Shown here piece by piece: positions 7,430-16,041 of a DNA stretch of 24,835 nt. How positions within the stretch are numbered: the first letter of the stretch is position 1; every line of letters begins with the position of its first letter. Source of the DNA: JACQCF01 sp043742785 (GTDB taxonomy: Bacteria > Omnitrophota > Gorgyraeia > Zapsychrales > Fredricksoniimonadaceae); the NCBI GenBank assembly GCA_043742785.1, contig JAYTXU010000014.1, forward strand, positions 1 to 24,835. Reading direction: 5' to 3'. The position numbers were made by a program, and so were the translations under genes. The notes under the pieces were generated by a model. It was not told the origin of the DNA, made no database searches, and worked only from the letters and a program-made list of their open reading frames with translations.

Positions 7430-9139
7430 ATGTTTTTAAAGAAGTTTTTCAAGAAAAGTTTAGCAGTTTTAAATAATTCTTTAGCTCAATATCCTCGATG
7501 GTCGGATGCAGGGGTATTGATTGTATTTACACTGCTAATCACTCTGAATCCTTATTATTTGAATAACCGTATTAACACTTATGAATTAGGTTTGTATTTA
7601 CCGGGTGTTAATGCCATCCAGCATGGATTAATTCCTTTTAAAGATTTTTTTCATTTGCGTGGGCCTTTAGATTTGTATATGCCGGCATGGCTTATGGGGA
7701 TGTTTGGAACCCATATTGGAATATTATGTTTTTATTTCTTTTTTGGTAATGTTTTATGTTTAGTTCTCGTTGTTTTGATTGCAAAGGAATTGATTCGTTC
7801 TAGGTTTATCTTTTATATGATGATTCCGGCTATTATTGCGCGGACTTTTCCACGGGTATGTTTTATGAATTGGGGAGGGATGCGTTATGCATTTGGATTG
7901 ATGGCAGTGTATTGTTTTATTAAGTTTTTAAAGAAAAAAAGTGCAGGGTGGTTGATACCAGCAGGATTTTTGACAGCTTGCGCTGCGTTAACGAGTATAG
8001 AAATGGGATTTTGTGTAGGTGCAGCAGTTGTTATTTGTTTGGCTGTAGGATGGGTTACTCGTTCTTTATCATCGAAAGAAGTCTATCGTGGTTTGTTGTT
8101 TTTCATTGGAACTCTGATTTTAGGAATATCTCCATGGCTTATTTATAGTTTACAACAACAAGCTTTCATTCCTTATTTGGATGCTTTAAAGGTAATGACT
8201 ACGCGATTCTTAATTGTCATTAACCCTCATTTAGCCTCAATTTATCCAAATAATTTGATTGAAGCTTTAGCTGCAATGATTAATCCTGTGAATGCCAATT
8301 TTAAGCAGTTGACACCAGCCTATGCCTATTTATTTCTTTTAGTTTATTTAATTTCTCGTTGGAATCAGAAAAAATGGGGAATAGCGGAACAGGTTCTAGT
8401 ATTCTTAGGAATTTTTGGATTGACGATGTATATGGGGGCTTTTCGAGCTCTTTTAGCGTCCCAGTTTGAAATGGCACTGATGCCGGAGAAGATTATTTAC
8501 TTTTTTTTAGTTGAAGCTGTAATTTTATCGGTATGGTTAAAACCAAAAAAACAAGCCTGGCAGACTTCTGTGATCGGAGTGCTTTTAATAGCTTTATTCT
8601 GTTTTTCCATAGGTTATACGTTGACCCGATATAATAAACGTTTTTGGGCTTTTCAATATGCGAGTAGTTTTTTAAGTCCCAAGAAGGTAGAACGTTTAAA
8701 ATATTGGGATAAGAATGAAAAATATGAACAACTTAATATTGATAGAGCGAAAGGAATTTGGGTTCCTGTTGATCAAGCAAAAGATTTTAATCAACTCAAT
8801 GAATTTATTGCTCAGCACAGTCAAAAGAATGACACCTTTGTCATGTTTCCTGAGGTAGGGATCTATCATTTTTTGTTTGACCGACCATTCTTAAGTCGCT
8901 TCCCATTTTGTACCTTTGCATGGTTTGATGATCAATGGTTTGATGAATATTTTAACCAGTTTAAAGTTTTGGAAGCTAAATTTGTTGTTGTTCAGAAGCA
9001 CAGGCCTGAGGGTTGGGAAAAAATCTATTTCGGGTATGTCCCTAACAAGATTAAATATGATCAGATGATATCAGTCATTGATCAATCCTATATCCAAGTG
9101 GCAGAAACAGAAGAAAACTGGATTTACGAAAGAAAATAA
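7430..9139 (+). CDS. Polytopic membrane protein, probable GT-C-type glycosyltransferase
   Basis: This is a multi-spanning protein of about 569 residues. I place the start at ATG 7430 because AGGAG at 7420-7424 sits five bases upstream; an in-frame GTG at 7424 would lie on the ribosome-binding site itself. The N-terminus is basic (FLKKFFKKS). After the first membrane segment comes an extracytoplasmic loop with YELGLYLPGVNAI and then GLIPFKDFFHLRGPLDLY. That arrangement, an acidic residue in the first loop followed by G-x-P-(F/Y)-x-D-F-x-x-x-x-GPL, is typical of PMT/ArnT-like GT-C enzymes that use polyprenyl-phosphate sugars. Many hydrophobic helices follow, then a soluble C-terminal region from about residue 400. 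Its donor is unknown. Confidence 0.75.
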   Translation: MFLKKFFKKSLAVLNNSLAQYPRWSDAGVLIVFTLLITLNPYYLNNRINTYELGLYLPGVNAIQHGLIPFKDFFHLRGPLDLYMPAWLMGMFGTHIGILCFYFFFGNVLCLVLVVLIAKELIRSRFIFYMMIPAIIARTFPRVCFMNWGGMRYAFGLMAVYCFIKFLKKKSAGWLIPAGFLTACAALTSIEMGFCVGAAVVICLAVGWVTRSLSSKEVYRGLLFFIGTLILGISPWLIYSLQQQAFIPYLDALKVMTTRFLIVINPHLASIYPNNLIEALAAMINPVNANFKQLTPAYAYLFLLVYLISRWNQKKWGIAEQVLVFLGIFGLTMYMGAFRALLASQFEMALMPEKIIYFFLVEAVILSVWLKPKKQAWQTSVIGVLLIALFCFSIGYTLTRYNKRFWAFQYASSFLSPKKVERLKYWDKNEKYEQLNIDRAKGIWVPVDQAKDFNQLNEFIAQHSQKNDTFVMFPEVGIYHFLFDRPFLSRFPFCTFAWFDDQWFDEYFNQFKVLEAKFVVVQKHRPEGWEKIYFGYVPNKIKYDQMISVIDQSYIQVAETEENWIYERK

Positions 9140-9981
9140 TGAAAATTAGCGGATTTACCATAGCGCGAAACGTTATAAAATTAAAATATCCTATTTTAGA
9201 ATCTATTAATTCAATCTTGCCTATTTGTGATGAATTTATCATTAATGTGGGAAAAAGTGAAGATGGGACCTTAGAATTAGTCAAGAGCATCCCATCTTCT
9301 AAAATTAAGATTATTGAAACTATTTGGGAGATGAAAGAGGGGCCTGCTGTCTTAGCAACTCAAACAAATATCGCTTTAAGAGAATGCACGGGGGACTGGG
9401 CTTTTTATTTACAGACCGATGAAGTGATTCATGAATCTGATTTGCCAAGGATTAAGAAGTGTATGGAGCAATATTTAGAAGACTCAGTAGTTGATGCCTT
9501 GCGTTTTAAATGGTTTCATTTTTTCGGTAGTCATTTCCGCTATCGTATTGATAAAGGTTGGTATCAAAAACAGGATCGAATAGTACGTAATAATGGCCAG
9601 ATCCGTTCTCACGGAGATGCTTTTGCCTTTGAACGTGTTGATGGGAAATCATTGCGGCATAAGAATACAGGATGTTTTCTTTATCATTATGGCTGGGTTT
9701 TTAGCGAGGAAGTGATGGCTAAGCGCCGTTTGAATCAAGGAGAGATTTGGTCGGAAAATAGGGATCAAGAAAAGAAGACGGGCCGGTATGAATTTGGCGA
9801 CTTAAAAAGATTTCCTTTTTATTTTGGAACTCATCCTTTAGTGATGAAGGAATTAATAGAAGCACACCCCTTAAGCCAGCAGGATTTAAAAGAAATCCAT
9901 CAAAAGCATTGGTGGAATCCATTAAAGATATTTCAAGTACGTTATAAAACAGGACGGCGTATTAAAGAAGCCATTAAATGA
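9139..9981 (+). CDS. Glycosyltransferase family 2-like protein
   Basis: This 280-residue protein begins MKISGFTIARNVIKLKYP, the GT2 variant seen in proteins annotated as family 2 with an (I/A)RN start. It has a mid-region LQTDEVIHESDLPRI in which T93-D94-E95 stands where other members have the DXD/DED metal site. The C-terminal half is basic and aromatic (HWWNPLKIFQVRY), perhaps contacting the membrane. No transmembrane segment is evident. The ATG overlaps the stop of the membrane protein (TAATG), so the two are co-translated and may act on the same acceptor. Substrate unknown. Confidence 0.75.
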   Translation: MKISGFTIARNVIKLKYPILESINSILPICDEFIINVGKSEDGTLELVKSIPSSKIKIIETIWEMKEGPAVLATQTNIALRECTGDWAFYLQTDEVIHESDLPRIKKCMEQYLEDSVVDALRFKWFHFFGSHFRYRIDKGWYQKQDRIVRNNGQIRSHGDAFAFERVDGKSLRHKNTGCFLYHYGWVFSEEVMAKRRLNQGEIWSENRDQEKKTGRYEFGDLKRFPFYFGTHPLVMKELIEAHPLSQQDLKEIHQKHWWNPLKIFQVRYKTGRRIKEAIK

Positions 9982-11105
9982 AAATCTTAATTATTAATCC
10001 TTTTGGTGTCGGGGATGTTCTTTTTACAACTCCTTTGATTAGTCATTTACGCAAAGCTTATCCGCAGGCATTTATTGGATATATAGCGAATCGTCGTGCT
10101 TTATCAATTGTTGAAAGCAACTCCAAAGTTAATAAAGTTTATATTTATGAGAGAGATGAATTTAGAAATGACTTAATCCCTAGTTGGGTTAACCTCTTTC
10201 ATGTAATTCAAAATGAACGTTTTGATATAGTTTTTGATTTTTCTCTTAATGCTTCATTTGGATTTTTTAGCATGATGTGCGGTATTAAATGCCGTATTGG
10301 GTATGATTACCGTGGCCGGGGGAGGTTTTTGACGGATAAAATTTTGTTAGAGGGATTTGAAGGTAAGCATATCGTAGAATATTATTTGGATTTGTTGGAT
10401 GTCATTCCCGCGAAAGCGGGAATCCAGAATATGGATCCCTTATCGAAAACACCTGCCTGCCGGCAGGCAGGTTCGGAGGTGACAGAAGATAATAAAGTCT
10501 TAGAGATTTATATCGATCAAGCGCATCAGCAATGGGCTAAAGATTGGATTAAAACAAAAGGAATCGATTTAAATCATCCAATCATTGCTTTAATTCCAGG
10601 TGGAGGGGGCAGCTGGGGTAAGGATGCTGCACAAAAACGTTGGCCTGTTAGTCACTATGTGTCTTTGGTCGATAAAATCGTTGCAAAATCAAGGTCGACT
10701 ATTATACTGATGGGCGATCAGAAAGAAAAATTATTGTCCCAAGAATTGATTTCGCAGTGTTCGTATCCCGTCTATGATGCAGTGGGGGTTACGACTCTTT
10801 TACAGATGGCAGCTTTACTCCAAGTATGCTCGTTGGCGATTGTGAATGACGGAGGACCTTTGCATGTAGCGGTGGCGGTAGGAATAAAGACGGCGTCTAT
10901 TTTTGGACCTGTAGATCCATATGTTTATGGACCTTTCCTGCCTGCCGGACAGGCAGGTCCTCTTTCGCAACACATTGTTATTCAGAAGAATTTGTCATGT
11001 CAGCCTTGTTATAGGCAGTTTCGTAAGGCTGCTTGCGATCATTTAAGCTGTTTAAGAGATTTATCAGTGGATGAGGTTTATAACAAAATAGAAAGGTTAT
11101 TATGA
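9978..11105 (+). CDS. Glycosyltransferase family 9 (ADP-heptose:LPS heptosyltransferase-like) with two in-frame repeat insertions
   Basis: This 375-residue GT-B protein has the GT9 N-terminus ILIINPFGVGDVLFTTPLI. It also has the C-terminal donor motif VNDGGPLHVAVAVGIKTASIFGPVDP, which binds the nucleotide-heptose in WaaC/WaaF/WaaQ-type enzymes. It likely adds a heptose to the LPS core or to the glycan built here; the heptose activation genes in the same operon fit. Two GC-rich palindromic elements are embedded in frame. The first, near residues 142-168, encodes VIPAKAGIQ and later PACRQAGS. The second, near residues 320-327, encodes LPAGQAGP. Both would fall in loops, and the frame is intact through them. 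The Cys-rich tail CQPCYRQFRKAACDHLSC is also seen in many GT9 proteins. ATGA overlaps join it to both neighbours. Confidence 0.88.
   Translation: MKILIINPFGVGDVLFTTPLISHLRKAYPQAFIGYIANRRALSIVESNSKVNKVYIYERDEFRNDLIPSWVNLFHVIQNERFDIVFDFSLNASFGFFSMMCGIKCRIGYDYRGRGRFLTDKILLEGFEGKHIVEYYLDLLDVIPAKAGIQNMDPLSKTPACRQAGSEVTEDNKVLEIYIDQAHQQWAKDWIKTKGIDLNHPIIALIPGGGGSWGKDAAQKRWPVSHYVSLVDKIVAKSRSTIILMGDQKEKLLSQELISQCSYPVYDAVGVTTLLQMAALLQVCSLAIVNDGGPLHVAVAVGIKTASIFGPVDPYVYGPFLPAGQAGPLSQHIVIQKNLSCQPCYRQFRKAACDHLSCLRDLSVDEVYNKIERLL
10401..10482 (+). repeat. Composite palindromic element inside the GT9 gene
   Basis: It starts GTC, then ATTCCCGC (10404-10411), loop GAAA, GCGGGAAT (10416-10423) and CCAG. This is the ATTCCC...GGGAAT hairpin repeat known from many bacterial genomes. 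A perfect 22-base palindrome (10451-10472, centre CTGCCGGCAG) follows about 25 bases later. The segment ends GGAGGTGAC, an imperfect inverse of the GTCATTCCC start, so one palindrome may have inserted into the other. It is translated in frame as VIPAKAGIQ and PACRQAGS. Confidence 0.8.
10937..10957 (+). repeat. CCTGCCTG/CAGGCAGG palindromic repeat inside the GT9 gene
   Basis: CCTGCCTG (10937-10944) and CAGGCAGG (10950-10957) flank CCGGA. It is a near copy of the palindromes at 10452-10471 and 18410-18429. It is translated in frame as LPAGQAGP near the C-terminus of the GT9 protein, just after GPVDPYVYGPF. Confidence 0.85.
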
Positions 11106-12202
11106 GTGTTCCATTTATTGATTTTAAAGAACAAAATAGTTTGATTCAAGGTGAGGTTGACGCTGGATTTAAGAAGGTTTTTGAAAAAGGGGATTATATT
11201 CTAGGCGAGCAAGCTCAATTATTTGAATCTGGATTTTCTAAATATTGTGAAGCTCAATATGGTGTAGGTGTCAATTCGGGGACGGATGCGCTGCATTTAT
11301 CCATGGCTGCTTTGGATATTGGAGAAGGGGATGAGGTTATTGTTCCAACACACACTTTTATTGCAACAGCTCTTTGTGTTTCCTACTGTCGTGCTAAGCC
11401 TGTCTTTGTTGATATTGAAGAGGATACCTACAATATTGATCCAAAAGCTATTGAAAAAGCAATCACCAAGAAAACAAAAGCTATTATCCCTGTGCATATT
11501 TATGGTCAACCAGCGAATATGGATGAAATTGTTGCGATTGCACGTAAACATGGTATTAAAGTTGTTGAAGATGCCGCGCAAGCCCATGGTTCTCGCTATA
11601 AGGGGAAACGTGTCGGTTCCCTTGGTGACGTAGCTTGTTTTTCTTTTTATCCGACTAAAAGTTTAGGTGCTTGCGGGGATGCGGGGATGATCATCACCAG
11701 TGATAAGGGAATTTATGAAAAAGCCTTGATGCTGCGTGATTATGGCCGTAAAGGACGTTATGAGCATAAAATCAAAGGAACTAATTCCCGTCTGGATACT
11801 CTTCAAGCGGTTGTTTTAAATTCCAAATTAAAGCATCTGGATTCTTGGAATGAGATGCGCGCTAAGAATGCAGCCTTGTATGCAGAACTTTTAAAACCTT
11901 TGAAGAATGTCATTACACCGATTACAAAAACAGATAGAACCCATGTTTTTCAAACCTATGCTGTGCGTGTTTCTAATCGGGACAAGGTGATGGATGCTTT
12001 GAAGACTAAAGGTATCGGAGCATTGATTCATTATCCTATTCCTTTGCATTTACAGGAAGCCTATTCAGATTTAGGTTATCAAAAGGGAAGTTTCCCTGTG
12101 GCTGAAAGAATCGCGAATGAGATTTTAAGTCTTCCTATGTTTCCACATATAATTCCAGAACAAATTGAGAGCGTTGTCAAAGCATTGAAAGAATCTTTAT
12201 GA
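11102..12202 (+). CDS. DegT/DnrJ/EryC1/StrS aminotransferase (lysine-bearing)
   Basis: This 366-residue PLP-dependent sugar aminotransferase has VNSGTDALHLS (57-67), VIVPTHTFIATA (79-90), VVEDAAQAHG (154-163) and the Schiff-base block SFYPTKSLGACGDAG with K186. It keeps every feature that the DegT-fold enzyme at 5091 lacks, so it should transaminate a keto-sugar nucleotide (for example a 3-keto or 4-keto hexose), usually with glutamate as donor. It sits between the GT9 gene and the O-antigen ligase-like gene with four-base overlaps on both sides, which places the amino sugar in the same glycan. The exact sugar cannot be called. Confidence 0.9.
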   Translation: MSVPFIDFKEQNSLIQGEVDAGFKKVFEKGDYILGEQAQLFESGFSKYCEAQYGVGVNSGTDALHLSMAALDIGEGDEVIVPTHTFIATALCVSYCRAKPVFVDIEEDTYNIDPKAIEKAITKKTKAIIPVHIYGQPANMDEIVAIARKHGIKVVEDAAQAHGSRYKGKRVGSLGDVACFSFYPTKSLGACGDAGMIITSDKGIYEKALMLRDYGRKGRYEHKIKGTNSRLDTLQAVVLNSKLKHLDSWNEMRAKNAALYAELLKPLKNVITPITKTDRTHVFQTYAVRVSNRDKVMDALKTKGIGALIHYPIPLHLQEAYSDLGYQKGSFPVAERIANEILSLPMFPHIIPEQIESVVKALKESL

Positions 12203-13611
12203 CAAAAGCTTTAAATCTTTTAGATAAGGTAATGTATTGGAATTTGTTGGTTCTTGTTTTTTTTATTCCTTATTCTTCAGCTATGACACAAGGATGTTTG
12301 ATTGTTTTGCTTTTGGCGTGGCTTATAAAGCGCACCTTAATATTAAAGAGCACGCCTAACCAGAAAATTGCAGTTAGTTATTTCTTCCCTTCTCATGGTC
12401 TACAGTGGCCATTATTAGTTCTGACAGCGTTAATCATATTCACAATTCCTTTTAGTTTTGATTCTGCGTTAAGTCTTAAAAAATTCTTTTCCAGATTTGT
12501 TCAGCAAATTTTCTTAATGTATTGTGTTGCTGAGATAATTAATACGCCTAAGCGTTTATACCAAGTTTTAGCAATGCTTTTATTGACCCTTATTGTTGTG
12601 AACAGTGATGTAATCTTTCAATATATTTATGGGCATAGTTTTATATTTTCCGATAAGTTGCTTTTTCAAAGAGTTTCAGGTCCAATGCGTCATCCGAATG
12701 ATTTGGGGACATTGTTAGTGACAGTGTTGCCGGTAATTCTGTCTTTGCTTATAACTAAACGTTTTTGGATGCCATTTGTTTTTAGACAAAAATTTTTATT
12801 AATATTAACTATATTAGGATGGCTTTTATTTACATGTTCCGTAATGTCATTAGGATTGAGTGTTTCTCGTGGAGCTTGGCTTGCCTTTACGATTAGTATG
12901 CTAGGGTATGGTATTTATTTAAAGAACTACCGATTAACAGGAGGGGTTCTTTTTATATTAATGATATTTTTCTGGGTTTTTATTATGAACTGCATCAATG
13001 TTCGTTCGGATATTTCTCCAAAAGCAAGAATGAATGCTCTGAACAAAATAGAAGCAAATGTTTCTTCAAAGGAATTCTTAATCAAAGATGAAGAGCTTTT
13101 AGAAGCACCTTTTGAAAATAAATTAGAGAATATAAATACGATAAAGAGATTAGATAGTGAAAAAGTATTTTTAAATTTTTCTAGCAGAGGTTTCTATTGG
13201 CAGACTGCAATAAATATCTGGAAAGAACGCCCTTTAATTGGATGTGGTTACAATGCTTATATCCAGAAACTCAAATCGATGAAGGTTGGACATGAAGAAT
13301 ATCCCCATAACAGTTTGTTACATATTGCAGCTGAATTAGGTTTGATTGGTTTGTTTGCTTATTTATGGTTTTTTATTTCTTTATTATTAGCAGGGTTAGA
13401 TATATTGAAATCTATTTCATTCCATAAGAATTTGTATATTTTGGGAGTGGGATTAAGTTTTGGGATTTTAGCTTGGTTGATTCATAGTTTATTAGATACT
13501 CCTTGGGAATCGTTATTGTTAAATATTTTATGGTGGACATTGTTAGGTGTTTTGTTGAGTTTGAAGACTGTTTTTCAAAATTTTAAATTGAATCAAGAAG
13601 GAGAAGTCTAG
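12199..13611 (+). CDS. O-antigen ligase/polymerase family membrane protein (Wzy_C)
   Basis: This 470-residue polytopic inner-membrane protein has several hydrophobic helices. The diagnostic periplasmic loop comes late: RGFYWQTAINIWKERPLIG around residues 330-348, then PHNSLLHIAAELGLIGLFAY around 368-388. This HNxxL...E-x-GxxG block defines the WaaL/Wzy superfamily, with the His considered important for transfer of the undecaprenyl-linked glycan. It would either ligate the glycan to lipid A-core or polymerise repeat units. The two roles cannot be told apart by sequence, and no Wzx flippase or Wzz is present in the window. It ends right at the GTG start of the next gene. Confidence 0.87.
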   Translation: MTKALNLLDKVMYWNLLVLVFFIPYSSAMTQGCLIVLLLAWLIKRTLILKSTPNQKIAVSYFFPSHGLQWPLLVLTALIIFTIPFSFDSALSLKKFFSRFVQQIFLMYCVAEIINTPKRLYQVLAMLLLTLIVVNSDVIFQYIYGHSFIFSDKLLFQRVSGPMRHPNDLGTLLVTVLPVILSLLITKRFWMPFVFRQKFLLILTILGWLLFTCSVMSLGLSVSRGAWLAFTISMLGYGIYLKNYRLTGGVLFILMIFFWVFIMNCINVRSDISPKARMNALNKIEANVSSKEFLIKDEELLEAPFENKLENINTIKRLDSEKVFLNFSSRGFYWQTAINIWKERPLIGCGYNAYIQKLKSMKVGHEEYPHNSLLHIAAELGLIGLFAYLWFFISLLLAGLDILKSISFHKNLYILGVGLSFGILAWLIHSLLDTPWESLLLNILWWTLLGVLLSLKTVFQNFKLNQEGEV

Positions 13612-14418
13612 GTGTCTTTGCCGATCAGCATTATTATCATTGCTAAAAATGAAGAGCGTCGTATTAAAGAATGTTTAGAAAGCGTTTATGGCTGGGCTAA
13701 TGAAATTATTGTGGTAGATGATGCCAGTGCGGATAAAACGAGTGATATTGCTTCTGGATATACAAAAAAAATTTTTCAAAGAGTTATGGATTTAGAAGGC
13801 AAGCAACGTAATTTTGGAGTATTTCATGCATCGAATGAATGGGTAATGATGCTTGATTGCGATGAAAGGCCGACTCCTGAATTAAAGAAAGAAATTGAAA
13901 ACTTATTTGTCAATATTCCTGACAAGACGGTTGCTTTTTGGATCCCTCAAATTTGTTATGTTGGGGATGTCCATATTAAATACGGGGGCTGGTCGAATCC
14001 TCATCTTCGATTATATAACAAGAATTATGTGCGATGGAATGAAGGGGAGTATGATGTTGTTCATCCAGGAATTAAGGTTGATAGCGGTTATAAAGGAGCT
14101 AATTTAAAAGAGTCTTTGATCCATTATAATTATAGAAATATCGAAGATATTTTTGGTAAGGTCAACCGGATGTCAACCTTGGAAGCCCTTAAATGGCATT
14201 TAGATAAACGTAAAATGTCTCAGGGTAAAGCTATCTGGCGTACGGTAGATCGATTCTTTAGACGCTATATCGGTAAAAAAGGTTATAAGGATGGATATTT
14301 AGGTTTTGTTTTATCGGTGTCCAGTGCTCTTTATGAATTGGAAGCTTATAGTAAATATGTTGAAATTAAAGAAAAAGGTTATTACTTGGATTATTTGAAA
14401 AAGAAAACTAATTCATGA
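13612..14418 (+). CDS. Glycosyltransferase family 2, WaaE/KdtX-like (LPS core beta-1,4-glucosyltransferase type)
   Basis: This 268-residue protein starts at GTG 13612, directly after the preceding TAG. AAGAAGGAGA at about 13596-13605 is a good ribosome-binding site for it, and ISIIIIAKNEERRI is the normal GT2 N-terminus. VVDDASADKT (34-43) and LDCDERPTPEL (81-91) with D82-C83-D84-E85 form the GT-A nucleotide and metal site. The block GGWSNPHLRLYNK and a C-terminal amphipathic stretch (FFRRYIGKKGYKDGYLGFVLSV) match the WaaE/KdtX branch that adds glucose to the LPS inner core. The acceptor is therefore probably an LPS-type core at the cytoplasmic membrane face. It overlaps the next gene by four bases. 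Confidence 0.85.
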   Translation: MSLPISIIIIAKNEERRIKECLESVYGWANEIIVVDDASADKTSDIASGYTKKIFQRVMDLEGKQRNFGVFHASNEWVMMLDCDERPTPELKKEIENLFVNIPDKTVAFWIPQICYVGDVHIKYGGWSNPHLRLYNKNYVRWNEGEYDVVHPGIKVDSGYKGANLKESLIHYNYRNIEDIFGKVNRMSTLEALKWHLDKRKMSQGKAIWRTVDRFFRRYIGKKGYKDGYLGFVLSVSSALYELEAYSKYVEIKEKGYYLDYLKKKTNS

Positions 14419-15002
14419 ACGTTGTGTTTTTTGATAGAGATGGAGTCCTCAATCAATATCCTGGGGATGGAGATTATGTTAAAAGGGTTAAAGATCTTTA
14501 TATCCTGCCTAATGTTTTTGAATCAATTTTACGTTTACAAAAAGCAGACTTTAAAGTCTTTATTATTTCCAATCAGGCTTGTGTTGGCCGAGGGATCATT
14601 TCTCAGAAGAAATTAGATCAGATTACCAATAAACTTCTTAAATCAGCTAAGCAAAAAGGCGTTAAGTTCGATGGCGTTTTTTACTGCATTCATCATCCTG
14701 ATGAGAAGTGTTTCTGCAGAAAGCCAGAGATTGGTAATATTAAGAAAGCTCTTGCCTCTAGGGGCACAAGTCTTGCTAAGGTTAAAACAGCTTTTTTTAT
14801 TGGAGATACAGACAAGGATATCAAAGCAGGTTATAATGCAGGCATTCAAACGATTTTAATTGAAACTGGACGGGATTGTTTCAAAGATATTCAATGGGGA
14901 AAACAAAAACCTCATTATGTGGTTTCTAATCTTCAAGCAGCTGTGGACATCATCTTAAATGAAAATTCTAGTCATTCACGCAACAGCAGGCGCAGGGCAT
15001 AA
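14415..15002 (+). CDS. gmhB: D-glycero-D-manno-heptose 1,7-bisphosphate 7-phosphatase (HAD family)
   Basis: This 195-residue HAD phosphatase begins with the nucleophile motif VVFFDRDGVLN (D7, D9). It has the ISNQACVGRG block (51-60) and the zinc loop C91-x-H93-x5-C99-x-C101 followed by RKP, which is the hallmark of GmhB. It also has IGDTDKDIKAG (129-139) as the acidic metal motif. It removes the C7 phosphate from heptose 1,7-bisphosphate, the step between HddA and HddC (or HldE). Histidinol-phosphate phosphatase is the usual alternative, but heptose genes in the operon favour GmhB. Its polar tail (SSHSRNSRRRA) is read through a 44-base overlap with the next gene. Confidence 0.87.
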   Translation: MNVVFFDRDGVLNQYPGDGDYVKRVKDLYILPNVFESILRLQKADFKVFIISNQACVGRGIISQKKLDQITNKLLKSAKQKGVKFDGVFYCIHHPDEKCFCRKPEIGNIKKALASRGTSLAKVKTAFFIGDTDKDIKAGYNAGIQTILIETGRDCFKDIQWGKQKPHYVVSNLQAAVDIILNENSSHSRNSRRRA

Positions 15003-16041
15003 AAAAGCGGCAGAAGCAATTTTCAATGGATTGCAAAAACATACCACTCATCAAGTTCAAATAGTTGATTCTCTTGAATATTCGACTCCATTCGTTAAAT
15101 ATTTTTATCCTCGAACTTATATCTTTCTAGTAACTAAGCTCTCAGTGCTTTGGCAATTTTTATTTTGGTTTTTTGGACTTCCATTTTTGAAGCCATTAGT
15201 ACAGTTCTTTAGGCGCTGTTACAATGCCATTAATATGCAGGCTTTAGAGAGATTCTTAAAAGAAGAGAAATTTGATTGTATTTTAACCACGCATTTTATG
15301 TCAGCAGAGGTGAGTAGTTATTTAAAACGTACAGGAAAAATTACTTCTAAGATTATTTGTGTGGTCACAGATTTTGATGTTCATCCTATTTGGGTCAATA
15401 AGGGAACGGATATTTACACAGGAGCCTGTGATTTTACCAAGGAAAAGATTGTTAGTTTGGGAGTGAATTCAAATCAAGTTTTTTCTGTAGGTATTCCAAC
15501 CGACGAGAAGTTCTCTGTGGTGACGGATCGTCGTGTTATGCGTCAGGCTCTTAGAATTAATCCAGAGGCTTTTACGGTGCTTTTAGCAACGGGTTCTTTC
15601 GGAATGGGGCCTTTAGAAGAATTGATTAATTTGTTGCGAGGATATCAGCTTTTGGTTGTTTGTGGGCAAAACGAAGCTTTGTATCGACATCTTAAAGGAA
15701 AGAGTACTGACAGGGTTCATATATTTTCTTTAGTTAATAATATGCATGAGTTAATGGCTGCTTCTGATGTGATGGTTACAAAACCGGGAGGGCTTACTAT
15801 TGCTGAGGCCTTGGTTAAAAAATTGCCATTGATTTTTTTCAGCGCCATTCCAGGACAGGAGACAGGAAATATTAATGTTTTAAAGAAATATCAGGCTGGT
15901 ACTGATCAAGGGTCATTAATGGATATCATTAAGAAGGTGGATGATTTAAGCTCTTTTCCTGGAATGTATGAAAATCTTCGTCAGAAAATAGAAATTCTTT
16001 CCAAACCCAACGCTGTTAAAGATATTATTCAATTGTTATGA
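14959..16041 (+). CDS. MGDG synthase/UgtP-like diacylglycerol glycosyltransferase (GT28-type)
   Basis: This 360-residue GT-B enzyme begins MKILVIHATAGAGHKKAAEAI. The G-x-GH loop (G11-H14) right after beta 1 is the signature of plant MGDG synthases and bacterial UgtP, and it forces this early start despite the 44-base overlap with gmhB. The C-terminal donor domain has MVTKPGGLTIAEAL around residues 271-284, the GT28/MurG-type nucleotide-sugar site, preceded by NNMHELMAASDVMV. It should transfer Glc or Gal from a UDP-sugar to diacylglycerol at the inner membrane, making glycolipid. It contains one strongly hydrophobic aromatic stretch near residues 55-75 that may insert into the bilayer. It overlaps the PriA-like gene by four bases. 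Confidence 0.85.
   Translation: MKILVIHATAGAGHKKAAEAIFNGLQKHTTHQVQIVDSLEYSTPFVKYFYPRTYIFLVTKLSVLWQFLFWFFGLPFLKPLVQFFRRCYNAINMQALERFLKEEKFDCILTTHFMSAEVSSYLKRTGKITSKIICVVTDFDVHPIWVNKGTDIYTGACDFTKEKIVSLGVNSNQVFSVGIPTDEKFSVVTDRRVMRQALRINPEAFTVLLATGSFGMGPLEELINLLRGYQLLVVCGQNEALYRHLKGKSTDRVHIFSLVNNMHELMAASDVMVTKPGGLTIAEALVKKLPLIFFSAIPGQETGNINVLKKYQAGTDQGSLMDIIKKVDDLSSFPGMYENLRQKIEILSKPNAVKDIIQLL

Noticed and set aside
10401..10482. CRISPR-like or IS-related repeat
   Set aside because: There is no regular repeat-spacer pattern, no cas gene and no transposase; the elements are single short palindromes.
11268..11633. 121-codon plus-strand frame inside the DegT aminotransferase
   Set aside because: Shifted frame within a strongly conserved coding region, with Leu-rich low-complexity translation and no ribosome-binding site.
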